5,785 nt of DNA, from NCBI GenBank assembly GCA_003567615.1, contig PWZC01000135.1, forward strand, positions 1-5,785. Reading direction: 5' to 3'. This stretch comes from Gemmatimonadota bacterium. GTDB taxonomy: Bacteria > Gemmatimonadota > Gemmatimonadetes > Longimicrobiales > Gaopeijiaceae. A model generated the notes under the pieces. That model had not been told where the DNA came from, searched no databases, and saw nothing but the letters and a program-made list of their open reading frames with translations. Shown piece after piece: positions 5,763 through 5,785 of the stretch. The translations under genes and the position numbers were made by a program. How positions within the stretch are numbered: the first letter of the stretch is position 1; every line of letters starts with the position of its first letter.

Positions 5763-5785
5763 ATGACCATCACCGAGACCGACAC
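5763..5785 (+). CDS. Possible start of a further gene, cut by the window edge
   Basis: An ATG 17 bases after the msrA stop opens a frame reading MTITETD before the window ends. The close, same-strand spacing suits a continuing gene cluster. There is no clear Shine-Dalgarno in front of it, and seven codons cannot identify a product. Confidence 0.3.

Noticed and set aside
1..5785. Mobile elements, CRISPR arrays, tRNA or rRNA genes, toxin-antitoxin or defence genes
   Set aside because: I found no transposase or integrase motif, regularly spaced direct repeats, tRNA-like cloverleaf or rRNA sequence. Every large open region is explained by the four genes listed.

Overview
The window is strongly G+C-rich, with G or C in most third codon positions. 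Its gene content is that of a free-living bacterium. The best lineage clue is the lipoprotein upstream of dnaE, which resembles the DUF4837 family. From memory, that family belongs to the Bacteroidota/Gemmatimonadota/Rhodothermota part of the tree. With the high G+C this suggests a Gemmatimonadota-like organism, with a high-G+C rhodothermal bacterium as the alternative. This is inference, not a database result.

Layout: (1) Positions 53-340, minus strand, encode a small protein whose second half is an almost uninterrupted Asp/Glu tract studded with tryptophans. A good sigma70-like promoter (352-379) lies directly in front of it. (2) Positions 341-523 are a divergent intergenic region with a weak plus-strand promoter candidate and a clear inverted repeat (460-482). 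(3) On the plus strand follow a DUF4837-like lipoprotein gene (524-1588), dnaE encoding the replicative DNA polymerase III alpha subunit (1590-5108, one base after the lipoprotein stop), and msrA encoding peptide-methionine (S)-S-oxide reductase (5173-5745). An ATG at 5763 may open another gene cut by the window edge.

The lipoprotein gene and dnaE are almost certainly co-transcribed and probably translationally coupled: the spacing is one base and no Shine-Dalgarno is visible in front of the dnaE GTG. msrA follows after 64 bases that contain a bulged hairpin without a T tract, so read-through from dnaE is possible. The three proteins act in different places (cell envelope, replication fork, cytoplasmic oxidative repair) and share no obvious pathway.

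Most of the window is ordinary housekeeping sequence. The least explained element is the divergent acidic/tryptophan-rich small protein. A G+C-rich inverted repeat inside dnaE, coinciding with an apparent short insertion in the protein, is a second point of interest. I see no mobile element, CRISPR array, tRNA or rRNA.
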